Positions 51,692 to 61,941 are shown, numbered from the stretch's first letter. The stretch: 64,000 bases of DNA from Acinetobacter sp. C32I (GCF_023702715.1 NZ_CP098480.1:682001-746000); one strand, 5' to 3'. The notes: generated by a model from the sequence alone, not told the origin. Made by a program: numbers and translations.

Positions 51692-51719
51692 TCAAAGATT
51701 CGATTTGAGGAGAAACACA

Positions 51720-54266
51720 ATGAAATTAGTGATGATTGGTCACGGTATGGTGGGGCATAAATTCATCGAAGCCATCTTAGAGAAAGCTGATGATGAATTA
51801 GAAATTACCATCCTTGCAGAAGAACCACGTATTGCCTATGACCGCGTACATTTGACTGAATACTTCTCTGGTAAAACAGCCAAAGACCTATCACTGGCTC
51901 GCTTTGATTTTGCAGACGCGCACGGTATTGATTTAAGACTCAATACCAAAGCGGTAGAAATTAATGCAGCTGAGCAAACGGTGACTACCAATTTAGGCGA
52001 TGTCATTCATTATGACAAATTGGTCTTAGCAACAGGTTCATATGCCTTTGTTCCACCAATTTCAGGCAATGATCGTGAAAACTGTTTTGTCTATCGTACC
52101 ATTGAAGACTTAGATGCCATTCGTGCTGCGAGCTTAAATGCCAAAACAGGTGTGGTGATTGGTGGTGGTTTATTAGGTCTAGAAGCTGCCAAAGCATTGC
52201 GAGATTTAAATCTGGAAACGCATGTGGTGGAGTTTGCACCGCGTTTAATGGCGGTACAAATTGATGATCTTGGTGGCAAGGTATTACGCCGTAAAATTGA
52301 AAATCTTGGGGTGAAAGTCCACACCCAAAAAGCCACACAATGTATTGAAGCCGGTGATAGCACAACGCACATCATGAAGTTTGCGGATGGTAGCGAGCTG
52401 GAAACAGACATTATTTTATTCTCAGCGGGGATTCGCCCACGTGATGAATTAGCGCGTGTCAGTGGTTTAGTACTTGGTGAACGTGGTGGGATTAAAATTA
52501 ATGATTATTGCCAAACCTCAGATGACAATATTTATGCGATTGGTGAATGTGCACTGTGGGACAATAAAATCTATGGTCTGGTCGCACCCGGCTATGACAT
52601 GGCACGTATTGCTGCAAAACATATCTTAGCCGAAGAAACGCATTGTTTCGCGGGTGCAGATATGAGCACCAAGTTGAAGTTGATGGGCGTTGACGTTGCC
52701 TCTGTCGGTGATGCACACGGTATGACACCAAACTCACTCAGCTATTTTTATGCTGATGAAGATAGTTTGGTTTATAAAAAGATCGTGGTCGATGCAGATA
52801 AAACCAAGTTGCTCGGTGCGGTGTTGGTCGGTGATGCTAAAGAATATAACGACCTACTACAAATGATGTTAAATGGTCTGGCACTACCAGAAACGCCTGA
52901 AAGCTTGATCATGCCAGGTTTTGCTGATTCAGGTGCTAAAGCAGGCGGTAGTGGTGTCGATTTATTGCCAGATAGCGCAACCATTTGTTCTTGTAATAAT
53001 GTGTCCAAAGCCGATATTTGCCAAGCAATTTGTGATGGTTCAACCTCACTCGGTGCTTTGAAAAAATGTACCAAAGCGGCGACAGCCTGTGGTGGTTGTG
53101 CACCTTTAGTCACGCAAGTGTTGAAGTCTGAACTGCAACGCCAAGGCGTAACGGTCAATAACCATGTGTGTGAGCACTTCCCGTACTCACGCCAAGAAAT
53201 TTATCACTTGGTTCGTGTCAATGAAATCAAGACCTTTGATGATTTGATTCAGCAACACGGTCATGGTCTAGGCTGTGATATTTGTAAGCCAATGGCGGCC
53301 AATATTTTGGCATCGTGCTGGAATGATTTTGTACTTGAACCAAGTCATGCGGGCCTACAAGACAGTAACGACTACTACTTGGGTAATATTCAAAAAGATG
53401 GTTCTTACTCGGTCGTACCGCGTATGGCAGGTGGTGAAGTCACCCCAGATGGCTTAATTGCCGTGGGTCAAATTGCCAAAAAATATAACCTGTATACCAA
53501 AATTACCGGTGGACAACGTGTCGACTTATTTGGTGCGCAAATTCATCAACTCCCGTTTATCTGGGAAGAACTCAATGCAGCAGGTTTTGAATCAGGTCAT
53601 GCTTACGGTAAATCATTACGTACCGTGAAATCATGTGTCGGTAGTACATGGTGCCGTTATGGCGTAGATGATTCTGTGGGCTTGGCGATTGAACTTGAAA
53701 ATCGCTACAAAGGATTACGTTCGCCACATAAATTGAAAATGGCGGTGTCGGGTTGTACTCGTGAATGTGCTGAAGCCCAAGGTAAAGATGTCGGGGTGAT
53801 TGCAACCGAGAAAGGCTGGAATCTGTATGTCTGTGGAAATGGTGGTATGAAACCACGTCATGCCGAGCTATTGGCATCAGATCTTGATACCGAAACCTTG
53901 ATTCGTTATATCGACCGTTTCTTTATGTTCTATATCCAAACTGCAGATCGTTTACAACGTACCAGCGTATGGCGTGACAATATGGAAGGCGGTTTGGATT
54001 ATCTCAAATCAGTGATTGTCGATGATTCGCTAGGACTTGCCGAAGAACTCGAAAGTCGTATGAGTCATGTGATTGGGACTTATCAAGATGAATGGCGTAC
54101 TGCGGTTGAAGATCCTGAGATTCGTAAACGTTTCCAAACCTATATCAATGCCAGTGCAGAACAGCAAGCTGATCCACATATTCAGTTTACCCAAGTACGT
54201 GATCAGATTCGTCCTTTGAATGACGCTGAACGTTCAGTCGATCGTATCCCAATGGTTGAAGCATAA
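51720..54266 (+). CDS. nirB: NAD(P)H-dependent nitrite reductase, large subunit
   Basis: 848 residues. It reduces nitrite to ammonium with six electrons. Domains in order: FAD/NAD(P) reductase (residues 1-about 400, VMIGHGMVGHKFIE and VVIGGGLLGLEAAK), BFD-like [2Fe-2S] domain (CSCNNVSKADIC and CTKAATACGGCAP), then the two-repeat siroheme reductase part with Fe4S4-siroheme Cys in CVGSTWCRYG (near 639-645) and GCTRECAEAQGKD (near 679-683). I chose the ATG at 51720 behind GAGGAGA. Confidence 0.95.
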   Translation: MKLVMIGHGMVGHKFIEAILEKADDELEITILAEEPRIAYDRVHLTEYFSGKTAKDLSLARFDFADAHGIDLRLNTKAVEINAAEQTVTTNLGDVIHYDKLVLATGSYAFVPPISGNDRENCFVYRTIEDLDAIRAASLNAKTGVVIGGGLLGLEAAKALRDLNLETHVVEFAPRLMAVQIDDLGGKVLRRKIENLGVKVHTQKATQCIEAGDSTTHIMKFADGSELETDIILFSAGIRPRDELARVSGLVLGERGGIKINDYCQTSDDNIYAIGECALWDNKIYGLVAPGYDMARIAAKHILAEETHCFAGADMSTKLKLMGVDVASVGDAHGMTPNSLSYFYADEDSLVYKKIVVDADKTKLLGAVLVGDAKEYNDLLQMMLNGLALPETPESLIMPGFADSGAKAGGSGVDLLPDSATICSCNNVSKADICQAICDGSTSLGALKKCTKAATACGGCAPLVTQVLKSELQRQGVTVNNHVCEHFPYSRQEIYHLVRVNEIKTFDDLIQQHGHGLGCDICKPMAANILASCWNDFVLEPSHAGLQDSNDYYLGNIQKDGSYSVVPRMAGGEVTPDGLIAVGQIAKKYNLYTKITGGQRVDLFGAQIHQLPFIWEELNAAGFESGHAYGKSLRTVKSCVGSTWCRYGVDDSVGLAIELENRYKGLRSPHKLKMAVSGCTRECAEAQGKDVGVIATEKGWNLYVCGNGGMKPRHAELLASDLDTETLIRYIDRFFMFYIQTADRLQRTSVWRDNMEGGLDYLKSVIVDDSLGLAEELESRMSHVIGTYQDEWRTAVEDPEIRKRFQTYINASAEQQADPHIQFTQVRDQIRPLNDAERSVDRIPMVEA

Positions 54267-54277
54267 GGAGAACTCAA

Positions 54278-55897
54278 ATGACCAGTTTAAAAAATATCGA
54301 TATGCTGCCAGAAAATCAATGGGTCGAGGTGTGTGCTTTGGATGACATCACACCAAATACGGGTGTGGGCGCACTGATCGAAGGTCAATCGGTTGCACTG
54401 TTTCGTGTTGGTCACGAAAAGCGGATTTATGCGCTTAGCAATAAAGATCCATTTAGCCAAGCCAATGTGATGTGTCGCGGCATCATTGGCGATTTACAAG
54501 GTGAACGCGTGATTGCATCGCCGATTTATAAACAACATTTTAGTTTAGCGACGGGGCGTTGTCTGGAAGATAAAGATCAAAAGCTCTTGGTTTTTCCAAC
54601 CAAAATTGAAAATGGTCGGGTGTGGGTCGGGTCTGTTCCGCAAAAGACTTATATTACCAACAATGGCGCTGCTCAAGAAAAGCTGAAACTGGTGTTAATT
54701 GGCAATGGTTTGGCGGGGATGCGTTGCCTAGAAGATTTATTGGATATGGCTCCAGATCGCTATGATGTGACGGTGATTGGTGAAGAGCCTTGGGGCAATT
54801 ACAACCGAATTATGTTGTCGCCAGTACTTTCTGGTGAAAAAACCATTGATGACATTATGCTGCATCCTCATGCATGGTACAGCGACAAAGGGATTCAATT
54901 TATTGCCGATGATCCTGCAATCAAGATTGATCGTACCCGCAAAGTGGTACATACCGAGAAAGGTGAAAGCGTTGATTATGATCGTTTGATCATTGCCACT
55001 GGTTCATCACCGTTTATTCCGCCTGTGCAAGGTGTAGATCTAAAAGGTGTGATTAGCTTCCGTGATATTTATGATGTCAACACCATGATCAAATATTGCG
55101 AAACTAAGAAAAATGCGGTGGTGATTGGTGGCGGTTTGCTGGGTCTGGAAGCGGCGTATGGCTTGAAACAACGTGGCATGAATGTGACGGTTCTACACCT
55201 GATGGATCGAATTATGGAACGTCAGTTGGATGGGCGTGCCAGCCGTATGTTGCGCCATAGTATTGAGCAAAAAGGGATCAATATCATTACCGAAGCCAAT
55301 ACCGAAGCATTGATTGGCGAAGACGGGCATGTCAGTCAAGTCCGCCTTAAAGATGGAACGGTCTTAGATGCAGATTTAGTGATTTTTGCTGTTGGGATTC
55401 GCCCGAATATTGCCTTGGCTCAAAGTGCAGGACTGCGTTGCAATCGAGGCATCTTGGTCAATGACACCATGCAAACCTTTGATCCAAGTATCTATGCGGT
55501 AGGTGAATGCATCGAACATCGTAATCAAACCTTTGGCTTGGTTGAGCCGTTATGGGGACAAGCTTTTATCTGTGCAACGCATTTGGCTGAACATGGCAGC
55601 TTAACCTTTAAATCGCCAACCGTACCAACACAGTTAAAAGTCAGCGGTGTGGATGTGTTCTCTGCTGGGAACTTTGAACCGAAAGAAGATTATGAAGACA
55701 TCATCCTCAATGATGACAAGCGTCAAATTTATAAACGTATCATTATCCAAAAAGACAAAGTGATTGGTGCGGTTCTGTTTGGTGATACGGAAGATGGGAT
55801 GTGGTATGCCGAGTTGATTGCAGATCAAACGCCTGTTTCTACTTTTAGAAATAAGCTGTTATTTGGTAAGGATTTTGCAATGAAAAAGGCAGGGTGA
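54278..55897 (+). CDS. NirD-like small subunit fused to a FAD/NAD(P) reductase
   Basis: 539 residues. Residues 1-about 118 match the nitrite reductase small subunit NirD (WVEVCALDDITPNTGVGALIEG, RGIIGDLQGERVIASPIYKQHF); the Rieske ligands are absent as is usual in NirD. Residues about 135-539 are a complete NirB-like FAD/NAD(P) reductase (LVLIGNGLAGMRCLEDL, VVIGGGLLGLEAAYGL). The fusion suggests two roles: partner of NirB and electron donor, NasB-like, to the nitrate reductase encoded next. It is 11 bp after nirB. Confidence 0.88.
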   Translation: MTSLKNIDMLPENQWVEVCALDDITPNTGVGALIEGQSVALFRVGHEKRIYALSNKDPFSQANVMCRGIIGDLQGERVIASPIYKQHFSLATGRCLEDKDQKLLVFPTKIENGRVWVGSVPQKTYITNNGAAQEKLKLVLIGNGLAGMRCLEDLLDMAPDRYDVTVIGEEPWGNYNRIMLSPVLSGEKTIDDIMLHPHAWYSDKGIQFIADDPAIKIDRTRKVVHTEKGESVDYDRLIIATGSSPFIPPVQGVDLKGVISFRDIYDVNTMIKYCETKKNAVVIGGGLLGLEAAYGLKQRGMNVTVLHLMDRIMERQLDGRASRMLRHSIEQKGINIITEANTEALIGEDGHVSQVRLKDGTVLDADLVIFAVGIRPNIALAQSAGLRCNRGILVNDTMQTFDPSIYAVGECIEHRNQTFGLVEPLWGQAFICATHLAEHGSLTFKSPTVPTQLKVSGVDVFSAGNFEPKEDYEDIILNDDKRQIYKRIIIQKDKVIGAVLFGDTEDGMWYAELIADQTPVSTFRNKLLFGKDFAMKKAG

Positions 55898-56075
55898 TGA
55901 ATCTCCCCTTAACCCCCTCTTTATGAAAGCGGGGGAATGTCACGAATTTAAGCAATGACGATGGTTCGTGGCTTCCTTCTATACATGAAAGAGGGACTGT
56001 TTTTTCAATTATATTTAAGATATGAATTCGCGGTACTCCTCCCTTGATAAAGGGAGGCTGGGTGGGATTCAAAGG
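55898..56075. repeat. Intergenic hairpin-bearing repeat element
   Basis: Two strong hairpins: 55913-55935 (CCCCCTCTTT with AAAGCGGGGG, one mismatch) and 56038-56057 (CCTCCCTT-GATA-AAGGGAGG). The outer parts GAATCTCCCCTT and GGGTGGGATTC-AAAGGGG are also roughly inverted. The G/C-tract composition differs from the surroundings and resembles small dispersed Acinetobacter intergenic repeats, but I cannot count copies here. It separates the fusion gene from nasA inside the operon. Confidence 0.5.
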
Positions 56076-56082
56076 GGCAGTC

Positions 56083-58863
56083 ATGAACAGTATTCAAAAT
56101 TTAGAACACAGTCGCTCCGATCAAGCAGAAACAATTATTACAAAAACAACATGTCCTTATTGTGGCGTAGGTTGTGGCGTGGATGTCAGTGTCCAACATA
56201 AAGCGCATGGCACAACGGTACAAGTTGCAGGAGATCTAGAGCATCCTTCAAACTTTGGACGACTCTGTATTAAGGGCAGTAATTTAGCCGATACGCTAGG
56301 CTTGGAAACCCGCGTCTTACAGCCTATGTTTGGCCGTAAAAATCATCGTCAAGTCGCGACATGGGATCAGGCGATTGAGAAAATTGCAAATCAGTTTCAA
56401 GCGTGTATTGATCAATATGGAGCAGACAGCGTTGCATTTTATGTCTCAGGACAGTTGCTGACTGAAGACTATTATGTAGTGAATAAGTTTGTGAAAGGCT
56501 ATTTGGGCACAGCCAATATTGATACCAATTCACGCCTATGTATGTCATCTGCAGTTGCAGCGCACAAACGTGCCTTCGGTGAAGATATCGTACCTGCCAG
56601 TTATGAAGACTTTGAACATACGGATATGGTGGTTCTGGTTGGCTCTAATACAGCATGGTGTCATCCCGTATTGTATCAACGCATCATGCAGGCCAAGAGC
56701 AAGAATCCAGATTTATTTGTGGTGGTGGTCGATCCTCGTTTTACCAGTACCTGCGAGCAAGCAGATTTACACTTGCCAATTTTACCCGGTCAGGATGTGG
56801 CGTTATTTAATGGTCTGTTTCAGCATCTTTACCATCATGATTATATCGACCATCATTTTGTAGAGACTTACACTGAGGGTCTAGAGGCTTTATTAGCAGC
56901 GAGTGAAAGCGAGCAAGATTTTAATGCGTTGGTGAAACGTACCGGAATTTCTGCAGAAAAAATACAGCTGTTTTTTGATAAATTTGCCCAAACAGAAAAA
57001 GTGATCACCTTGTTTTCGATGGGGGTTAATCAGTCCTCTCAAGGAGTCAATAAAGCTAATAGCATTATCAACTGTCATTTACTCACTGGAAAAATTGGAA
57101 AATTAGGTGCAGCACCATTTTCAATGACGGGTCAACCCAATGCCATGGGCGGTCGTGAGGTAGGTGGATTGGCCAATATGCTGGCAGCACATCTAGATTT
57201 GGATAATCCTTCGCATCAACATCTGGTGCAAAGCTTTTGGAATAGTCCTGTGATTGCTAAGCAAGCAGGCTTAAAAGCAGTGGATCTATTCCAAGCGGTA
57301 GAGAGTGGCAAAATCAAAGCGATCTGGATTATGGCAACCAATCCTGTGGTGAGTTTGCCCGATGCAGATCAAGTCAAACGTGCCTTGGAAAAATGTGAGT
57401 TTGTGGTGGTTTCTGATATTTGTGCGGATACTGATACCACAGCCTATGCCGATGTGTTGTTACCTGCATTAGGTTGGGGTGAGAAAGATGGTACAGTCAC
57501 CAATTCTGAACGCCGTATTTCACGGCAACGTGCCTTTTTAAATCCGCCAAAGCAAACCAAAGCGGATTGGTGGGCGGTGGCAGAGGTTGCAAAAAAACTC
57601 GGTTTTACTGGTTTTGAGTTTAGCAATGCCTGTGACATTTTTAATGAACACGCGGCTTTATCGGCCTATCAAAATGCCAGTGTTGACCAACGTGATCAGG
57701 TCGAAAACTTCCGTTATTTCAATTTAAAAGGCTTAATGAATTTAAGTCTGGATGAATATAACCATTTACGCCCAACTCAATGGCCAGTCTGGGAGAAAGG
57801 GCAAAGCATCGCCGTGGAGCAATTGTTTGATCGTGGTAGTTTTAGTCATAAAAACAAAAAAGCCAAACTGATTCCTACTGTCGCCATTGATCCAGTGCAT
57901 GCCATCTCCGAAGATTATCCATTGGTGTTGAATACCGGACGTATCCGTGACCAATGGCATACTATGACCCGTACCGGTTTATCGGCAAACCTCACCACGC
58001 ATCGCGCTGAACCATTTTGTGAGATTCATCCGAATGATGCATTAAAATTTGGTATCCGTGATAAAGCTTTGGTGGAAGTCCGCTCACAATGGGGGCGTTG
58101 TGTATTGCGTGTGACGCTGGCACAAGGTGTGCGTCGTGGCCAAATCTTCGCCCCGATTCACTGGACTGAGCAAGTCGCTTCTGATGCGCGGATTGGTAAA
58201 GTGGTCAACCCTGTGGTGGATGCGATCTCAGGTGAGCCTGAATTTAAACATACCCCGGTTGCAATTCAGCCATTCCATACCACTTGGCAAGGCGTGCTTT
58301 ATGTACGTGAAGGCTTTGAACATCATATCAAAACATCTTTACAAAGTTGTGCATGGTGGACCAAGATCAAAACAGCGAAAGCAATGCGTTATGAAATTGC
58401 TGATCGTCACAGTATTGATGAGACCCAAAAGAATCTGAAAAGCTTCCTGCCTTTTGTCGATGAAACCTATGAATGGTTAAGTCTGGAGGATATCTCATCG
58501 CAGCTCAGCCATAGTGTGATTTTAAAAGATGGTATCTTGATTGCCAGTTTATATATTGCACCTGTCGATTTATTGCCAAATCGGGATTGGGTGGCGAGTC
58601 TATTTAAACGTGAACGATTAAGTGCCTTGCATCGTAAAGCTTTGCTGGCGGGAATGCCGATGTCTGCGGCAAATAACGATGGACCATTGGTTTGTAGTTG
58701 TTTTAAAGTGGGTAAAAATAAGATTATTGAAGCCATTAAAACGCAAAACATCACCCATGAAAAACAAGTCACGGCTTGTTTAAAAGCAGGTGGCAATTGT
58801 GGTTCTTGTTTACCTGAGATTCGTGGTCTGATTAAAACCTGTCAATTGGAGGCAGAAGCATGA
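56083..58863 (+). CDS. nasA: Assimilatory nitrate reductase catalytic subunit
   Basis: 926 residues. A molybdopterin (bis-MGD) oxidoreductase reducing nitrate to nitrite in the cytoplasm. The N-terminal [4Fe-4S] motif is CPYCGVGC (Cys24, 27, 31) with RLCIKGSNLAD. MGD contacts include SMGVNQSSQGVNKANSI and the C-terminal NTGRIRDQWHTMTRTG. A C-terminal BFD-like [2Fe-2S] domain (CSCFKVGKNKI, and CLKAGGNCGSCLPE) receives electrons from a NasB-type reductase, probably the fusion encoded upstream. I chose the ATG at 56083 behind AAGGGG; the longer frame runs into the repeat. Confidence 0.95.
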   Translation: MNSIQNLEHSRSDQAETIITKTTCPYCGVGCGVDVSVQHKAHGTTVQVAGDLEHPSNFGRLCIKGSNLADTLGLETRVLQPMFGRKNHRQVATWDQAIEKIANQFQACIDQYGADSVAFYVSGQLLTEDYYVVNKFVKGYLGTANIDTNSRLCMSSAVAAHKRAFGEDIVPASYEDFEHTDMVVLVGSNTAWCHPVLYQRIMQAKSKNPDLFVVVVDPRFTSTCEQADLHLPILPGQDVALFNGLFQHLYHHDYIDHHFVETYTEGLEALLAASESEQDFNALVKRTGISAEKIQLFFDKFAQTEKVITLFSMGVNQSSQGVNKANSIINCHLLTGKIGKLGAAPFSMTGQPNAMGGREVGGLANMLAAHLDLDNPSHQHLVQSFWNSPVIAKQAGLKAVDLFQAVESGKIKAIWIMATNPVVSLPDADQVKRALEKCEFVVVSDICADTDTTAYADVLLPALGWGEKDGTVTNSERRISRQRAFLNPPKQTKADWWAVAEVAKKLGFTGFEFSNACDIFNEHAALSAYQNASVDQRDQVENFRYFNLKGLMNLSLDEYNHLRPTQWPVWEKGQSIAVEQLFDRGSFSHKNKKAKLIPTVAIDPVHAISEDYPLVLNTGRIRDQWHTMTRTGLSANLTTHRAEPFCEIHPNDALKFGIRDKALVEVRSQWGRCVLRVTLAQGVRRGQIFAPIHWTEQVASDARIGKVVNPVVDAISGEPEFKHTPVAIQPFHTTWQGVLYVREGFEHHIKTSLQSCAWWTKIKTAKAMRYEIADRHSIDETQKNLKSFLPFVDETYEWLSLEDISSQLSHSVILKDGILIASLYIAPVDLLPNRDWVASLFKRERLSALHRKALLAGMPMSAANNDGPLVCSCFKVGKNKIIEAIKTQNITHEKQVTACLKAGGNCGSCLPEIRGLIKTCQLEAEA

Positions 58864-59486
58864 ATACAGAATATCCCGCTACAGATCTAGTGATCTTGGC
58901 GGGAGGGCAAGCGCGCCGTATGAACGGGACCAACAAACTGCTACAACAGTTTGATGACCAGATTCAGCTGTCAAAAATATGTGAAAGTTTTAAGACTCAG
59001 GTTCAACATATTTGGGTGAATAGCCACCGTGATAACTCGATATATAAACAGATTGAACCTGATATTCGATGCTATGCAGATGATCAAAATGGTTTCCTTG
59101 GCCCGTTGATGGGGATGAAAAGTGCTTGGTCACATTTGCAAGCTGACTATGCTTTATTTATTCCCTGCGATGTGACCTATATTCCTAGTCAGGTTGTGCT
59201 TAAACTGCATCGTGCTTTGCAAAAGCAACCGCTGGCGCAAGTGGCTTATGTCAATATCAATGGTGATGCCTTATATCCATTTTGTTTACTTAAGCGAGAA
59301 AGTATATCGGTATTGGAGCAGGCGATTGCTGAGAATAAACTGAGTTTGCGAGATTGTTTTAAACAATTGGATGCACAGGTGGTGGCATTTCAAAAGCAAG
59401 GCCTGTTTTGTCATAGTATTAACTCATTAGATGAACTGCAACAATACAAGCAGATGAAGGTTTTTAAACAATCTATTTCTGGTTAG
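58860..59486 (+). CDS. mobA: MobA-like molybdenum cofactor guanylyltransferase
   Basis: 208 residues. The nucleotidyltransferase signature LAGGQARRMNGTNKLLQQF and the GFLGPLMGMKSAW and FIPCDVTYIP motifs fit MobA, which adds GMP to molybdopterin to make the cofactor of NasA. Its start overlaps the nasA stop (ATGA), showing translational coupling. The match to full MobA is good but somewhat divergent. Confidence 0.9.
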   Translation: MNTEYPATDLVILAGGQARRMNGTNKLLQQFDDQIQLSKICESFKTQVQHIWVNSHRDNSIYKQIEPDIRCYADDQNGFLGPLMGMKSAWSHLQADYALFIPCDVTYIPSQVVLKLHRALQKQPLAQVAYVNINGDALYPFCLLKRESISVLEQAIAENKLSLRDCFKQLDAQVVAFQKQGLFCHSINSLDELQQYKQMKVFKQSISG

Positions 59487-60640
59487 TGGATCGCCTCAGC
59501 TGATTTCAGACTAATCACTGTTGCAATCAATAATGCTGTAGCTGCGGTAATCAGTGAGCTATTGAGCGTATGATAGATCGTGAATAGGGCATTTGCTACG
59601 ATTGGACCAATGATCTGACCTATTCCATACATGACAGTCATTAAGGCAATTAAATTATTTTGTGCTTGGCGAGCGATACGCTGTGCAACCGGCATGGCAA
59701 TCGTAACCGTTCCCATAAAGGTTCCACCCACGAGTAATGCACTCGACAGATAACCCAAAGTGGTTGGTAGAAGGATGGGCAATACCACACCGAAAGCCTG
59801 TAATCCTAAATTAGAAGATAAAGCGACTTGTGTACCAAAGCTGCGGTGGATGCGATGCCAGAAAAAACACGAAAGAATCGCACCCAAACCAAAGATTGCC
59901 CAGATCTGTGCCGCATCAATATTCGGTAAGGCCTGTTTCACCAATAAAGGTAAATAGGTTGCGGTAATGATGTAGCCAAAACCTGCCAGGGCATAAATCA
60001 GAATCAGAGCGTATGCATGGGGAATTTTGCTATTTGTGCTCGATATCTGCTGAGTTGAAACATTATTCGGTTGAGCCCGCGATAAACCAAACATTGCGAT
60101 ACCGCCAAGGATCAAACTGGATAGGCCGAGCAATAACCATAGTATTTTACTGTGCCAACCTAGATGCGTGCCATAGACCAATAGTTCAGCAGATATTGCA
60201 ATACCAAGCCCAACCCCTGCATACAAGATGGGGGCTTGTTGTGTTTGTTTCTGCTGTTCGAGCAACCATAATGAGACAGACACCATGGCGAAAGCACTAA
60301 AAACCCCAGCCAAACCACGAATCAAGATGATCAGGCCAATCGTGTCAATACAGCTGAGTAGGATCAGACAAAGGACGCTACCCACAGTAGCAACAATACT
60401 ACCGAGATAACTCTGCTGTGGTTTCATCTTGATCGCAAATAAAGCACCCAACAGATAGCCCGCATAGTTTGCAGAAGCAGCCAAACTGGCATGCTGTAGA
60501 TTGATGATGCCTTCATCAATCATATGCGGGTAGACCGCAGTAAACGCAAAGCGCCCGAAACCCATACCAATTGCCATAATCAAGGCTGCACTGATCGCTG
60601 ATTGCAGGGCACGGTTGCTGTTTTTTGCTGGCTCAGTCAT
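59483..60640 (-). CDS. MFS transporter, YbfB/YjiJ family
   Basis: 385 residues, 12 membrane segments. The N-terminal ALIMAIGMGFGRFAFTAVYPHMID is the family signature, with NYAGYLLGALFAIK. Function of the family is largely unknown; exporter roles are proposed. It is convergent with mobA with a 4-bp overlap and preceded by a very small membrane-protein gene. Confidence 0.87.
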   Translation of the reverse strand: MTEPAKNSNRALQSAISAALIMAIGMGFGRFAFTAVYPHMIDEGIINLQHASLAASANYAGYLLGALFAIKMKPQQSYLGSIVATVGSVLCLILLSCIDTIGLIILIRGLAGVFSAFAMVSVSLWLLEQQKQTQQAPILYAGVGLGIAISAELLVYGTHLGWHSKILWLLLGLSSLILGGIAMFGLSRAQPNNVSTQQISSTNSKIPHAYALILIYALAGFGYIITATYLPLLVKQALPNIDAAQIWAIFGLGAILSCFFWHRIHRSFGTQVALSSNLGLQAFGVVLPILLPTTLGYLSSALLVGGTFMGTVTIAMPVAQRIARQAQNNLIALMTVMYGIGQIIGPIVANALFTIYHTLNSSLITAATALLIATVISLKSAEAIH

Positions 60641-60659
60641 AGCCTGTTCACTCCAACAA

Positions 60660-60785
60660 TTAGTCGCTATGACTCATATGCGCGAGAGGTTGTGCTTTGG
60701 CAAGAAATTTGTAGTCAAATACATAGAGTGCATAGCTGAAGAAGCTTAAAATACAGATTAAAAATAACAGCTTAGTAGCAGACAT
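60660..60785 (-). CDS. Small single-span membrane protein
   Basis: 41 residues, hand-translated: MSATKLLFLICILSFFSYAL, then YVFDYKFLAKAQPLAHMSHSD. One hydrophobic span at about residues 5-23, charged C-terminus. It lies 19 bp upstream of the MFS gene in the same orientation, between that gene and the divergent LysR regulator. The ribosome-binding site is weak. Small size makes the call tentative, but the hydrophobic/charged layout and operon spacing favour a real gene. Confidence 0.5.
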   Translation of the reverse strand: MSATKLLFLICILSFFSYALYVFDYKFLAKAQPLAHMSHSD

Positions 60786-60887
60786 TGTTTGACCCATCTT
60801 TAGGTGTTGAGAAATGAATAACTATTTAAACAAGCACTATTAATCATGTAAAATGATTTGAATTGATACCAACTATCTCTAATAGTG

Positions 60888-61778
60888 ATGGCGATGCAGA
60901 TTAAATCTTTAGAAATTTTTATGATGGTGGTGAAGTTAGGCAGTTTTTCCGAGGCGGCAAAAACGCTCTATACCGTACAATCCAATGTCACCAGTCATAT
61001 CAAAAAACTGGAAACAGAGTTGAATGTCGAGTTGCTACATCGGCAGAACCCCATTCAACCCACTAGAGCTGGGGTGCAACTCTATGGTTATGCTGAAAAA
61101 ATGCTGCATCTACAAAAAGAGCTATTGGACACCTTTTCCCATAGTCAGCTGACAGCCAATTTTCCTTTAGCGATTGGGAGTATGGAAACCACGGCTGCGG
61201 TTCGACTGCCAGTGTTGATCCGCGATTTACAACAGCACAGCCCAGATTTTCCTTTTACGTTATCGACTGCACCCACACGAGATTTGATTGATTTGGTCCA
61301 TGCATCCAAGCTAGATTGTGCATTTGTAGCACATCATGCACCGATTGATGGGATGTTTAATTTACATGTCTGGACTGAGCAGTTGGTGCTTATTTCTTCA
61401 AAGCATATGCCTGAACGATTTGCAAATGACGATCTGATTCAAAAGAAATTTATTGCCTTTAAGCAAGGTTGTAGTTACCGCAAAGCCATTGATCAGTTCT
61501 TATCTTCCCATCATTTACCCGCAGCCAATGTGATTGAAATGGGCAGCCTAGATGGCATTATCAGCTGTGTCAGTCTAGATGTTGGCCTTGCAATTTTACC
61601 GATCAGCTATGTACAGCAATCTCATTTTGCCCAAAGTGTGAAGATTCATCCCATTGACTCGGCTACAGCGGAGATCAATACCTACCTGATTGCACATCGT
61701 GATATGAGCACATGGGCAACCAATATGCATCATTTTGTTGAGCATGTGAAAGGCATGAATCAGCAGCTTGAGAAATAA
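60888..61778 (+). CDS. LysR-family transcriptional regulator
   Basis: 296 residues. The helix-turn-helix is at the N-terminus (KSLEIFMMVVKLGSFSEAAKTLYTVQSNVTSHIKKLE), then the effector-binding domain (PLAIGSMETTAAVRLPVLI; SLDVGLAILPISYV). Start could be ATG 60888 or 60894. It is divergent from the small membrane protein and MFS gene, its most likely targets. Confidence 0.88.
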   Translation: MAMQIKSLEIFMMVVKLGSFSEAAKTLYTVQSNVTSHIKKLETELNVELLHRQNPIQPTRAGVQLYGYAEKMLHLQKELLDTFSHSQLTANFPLAIGSMETTAAVRLPVLIRDLQQHSPDFPFTLSTAPTRDLIDLVHASKLDCAFVAHHAPIDGMFNLHVWTEQLVLISSKHMPERFANDDLIQKKFIAFKQGCSYRKAIDQFLSSHHLPAANVIEMGSLDGIISCVSLDVGLAILPISYVQQSHFAQSVKIHPIDSATAEINTYLIAHRDMSTWATNMHHFVEHVKGMNQQLEK

Positions 61779-61941
61779 CTCCTAAGCTTTGTGCCGTCCT
61801 ATAAAAGAATCCTATCGATTGAGTATTTGTCGTCAAAGGTGATGTGCGTGTCGTGTTAAGTAAAGTCGACGCTCTCCTGAGTATTGTATTTTTTAGTCAT
61901 ATTGCTTCGGCACTGAATAAAAATACAAGATGGACAGGAAA

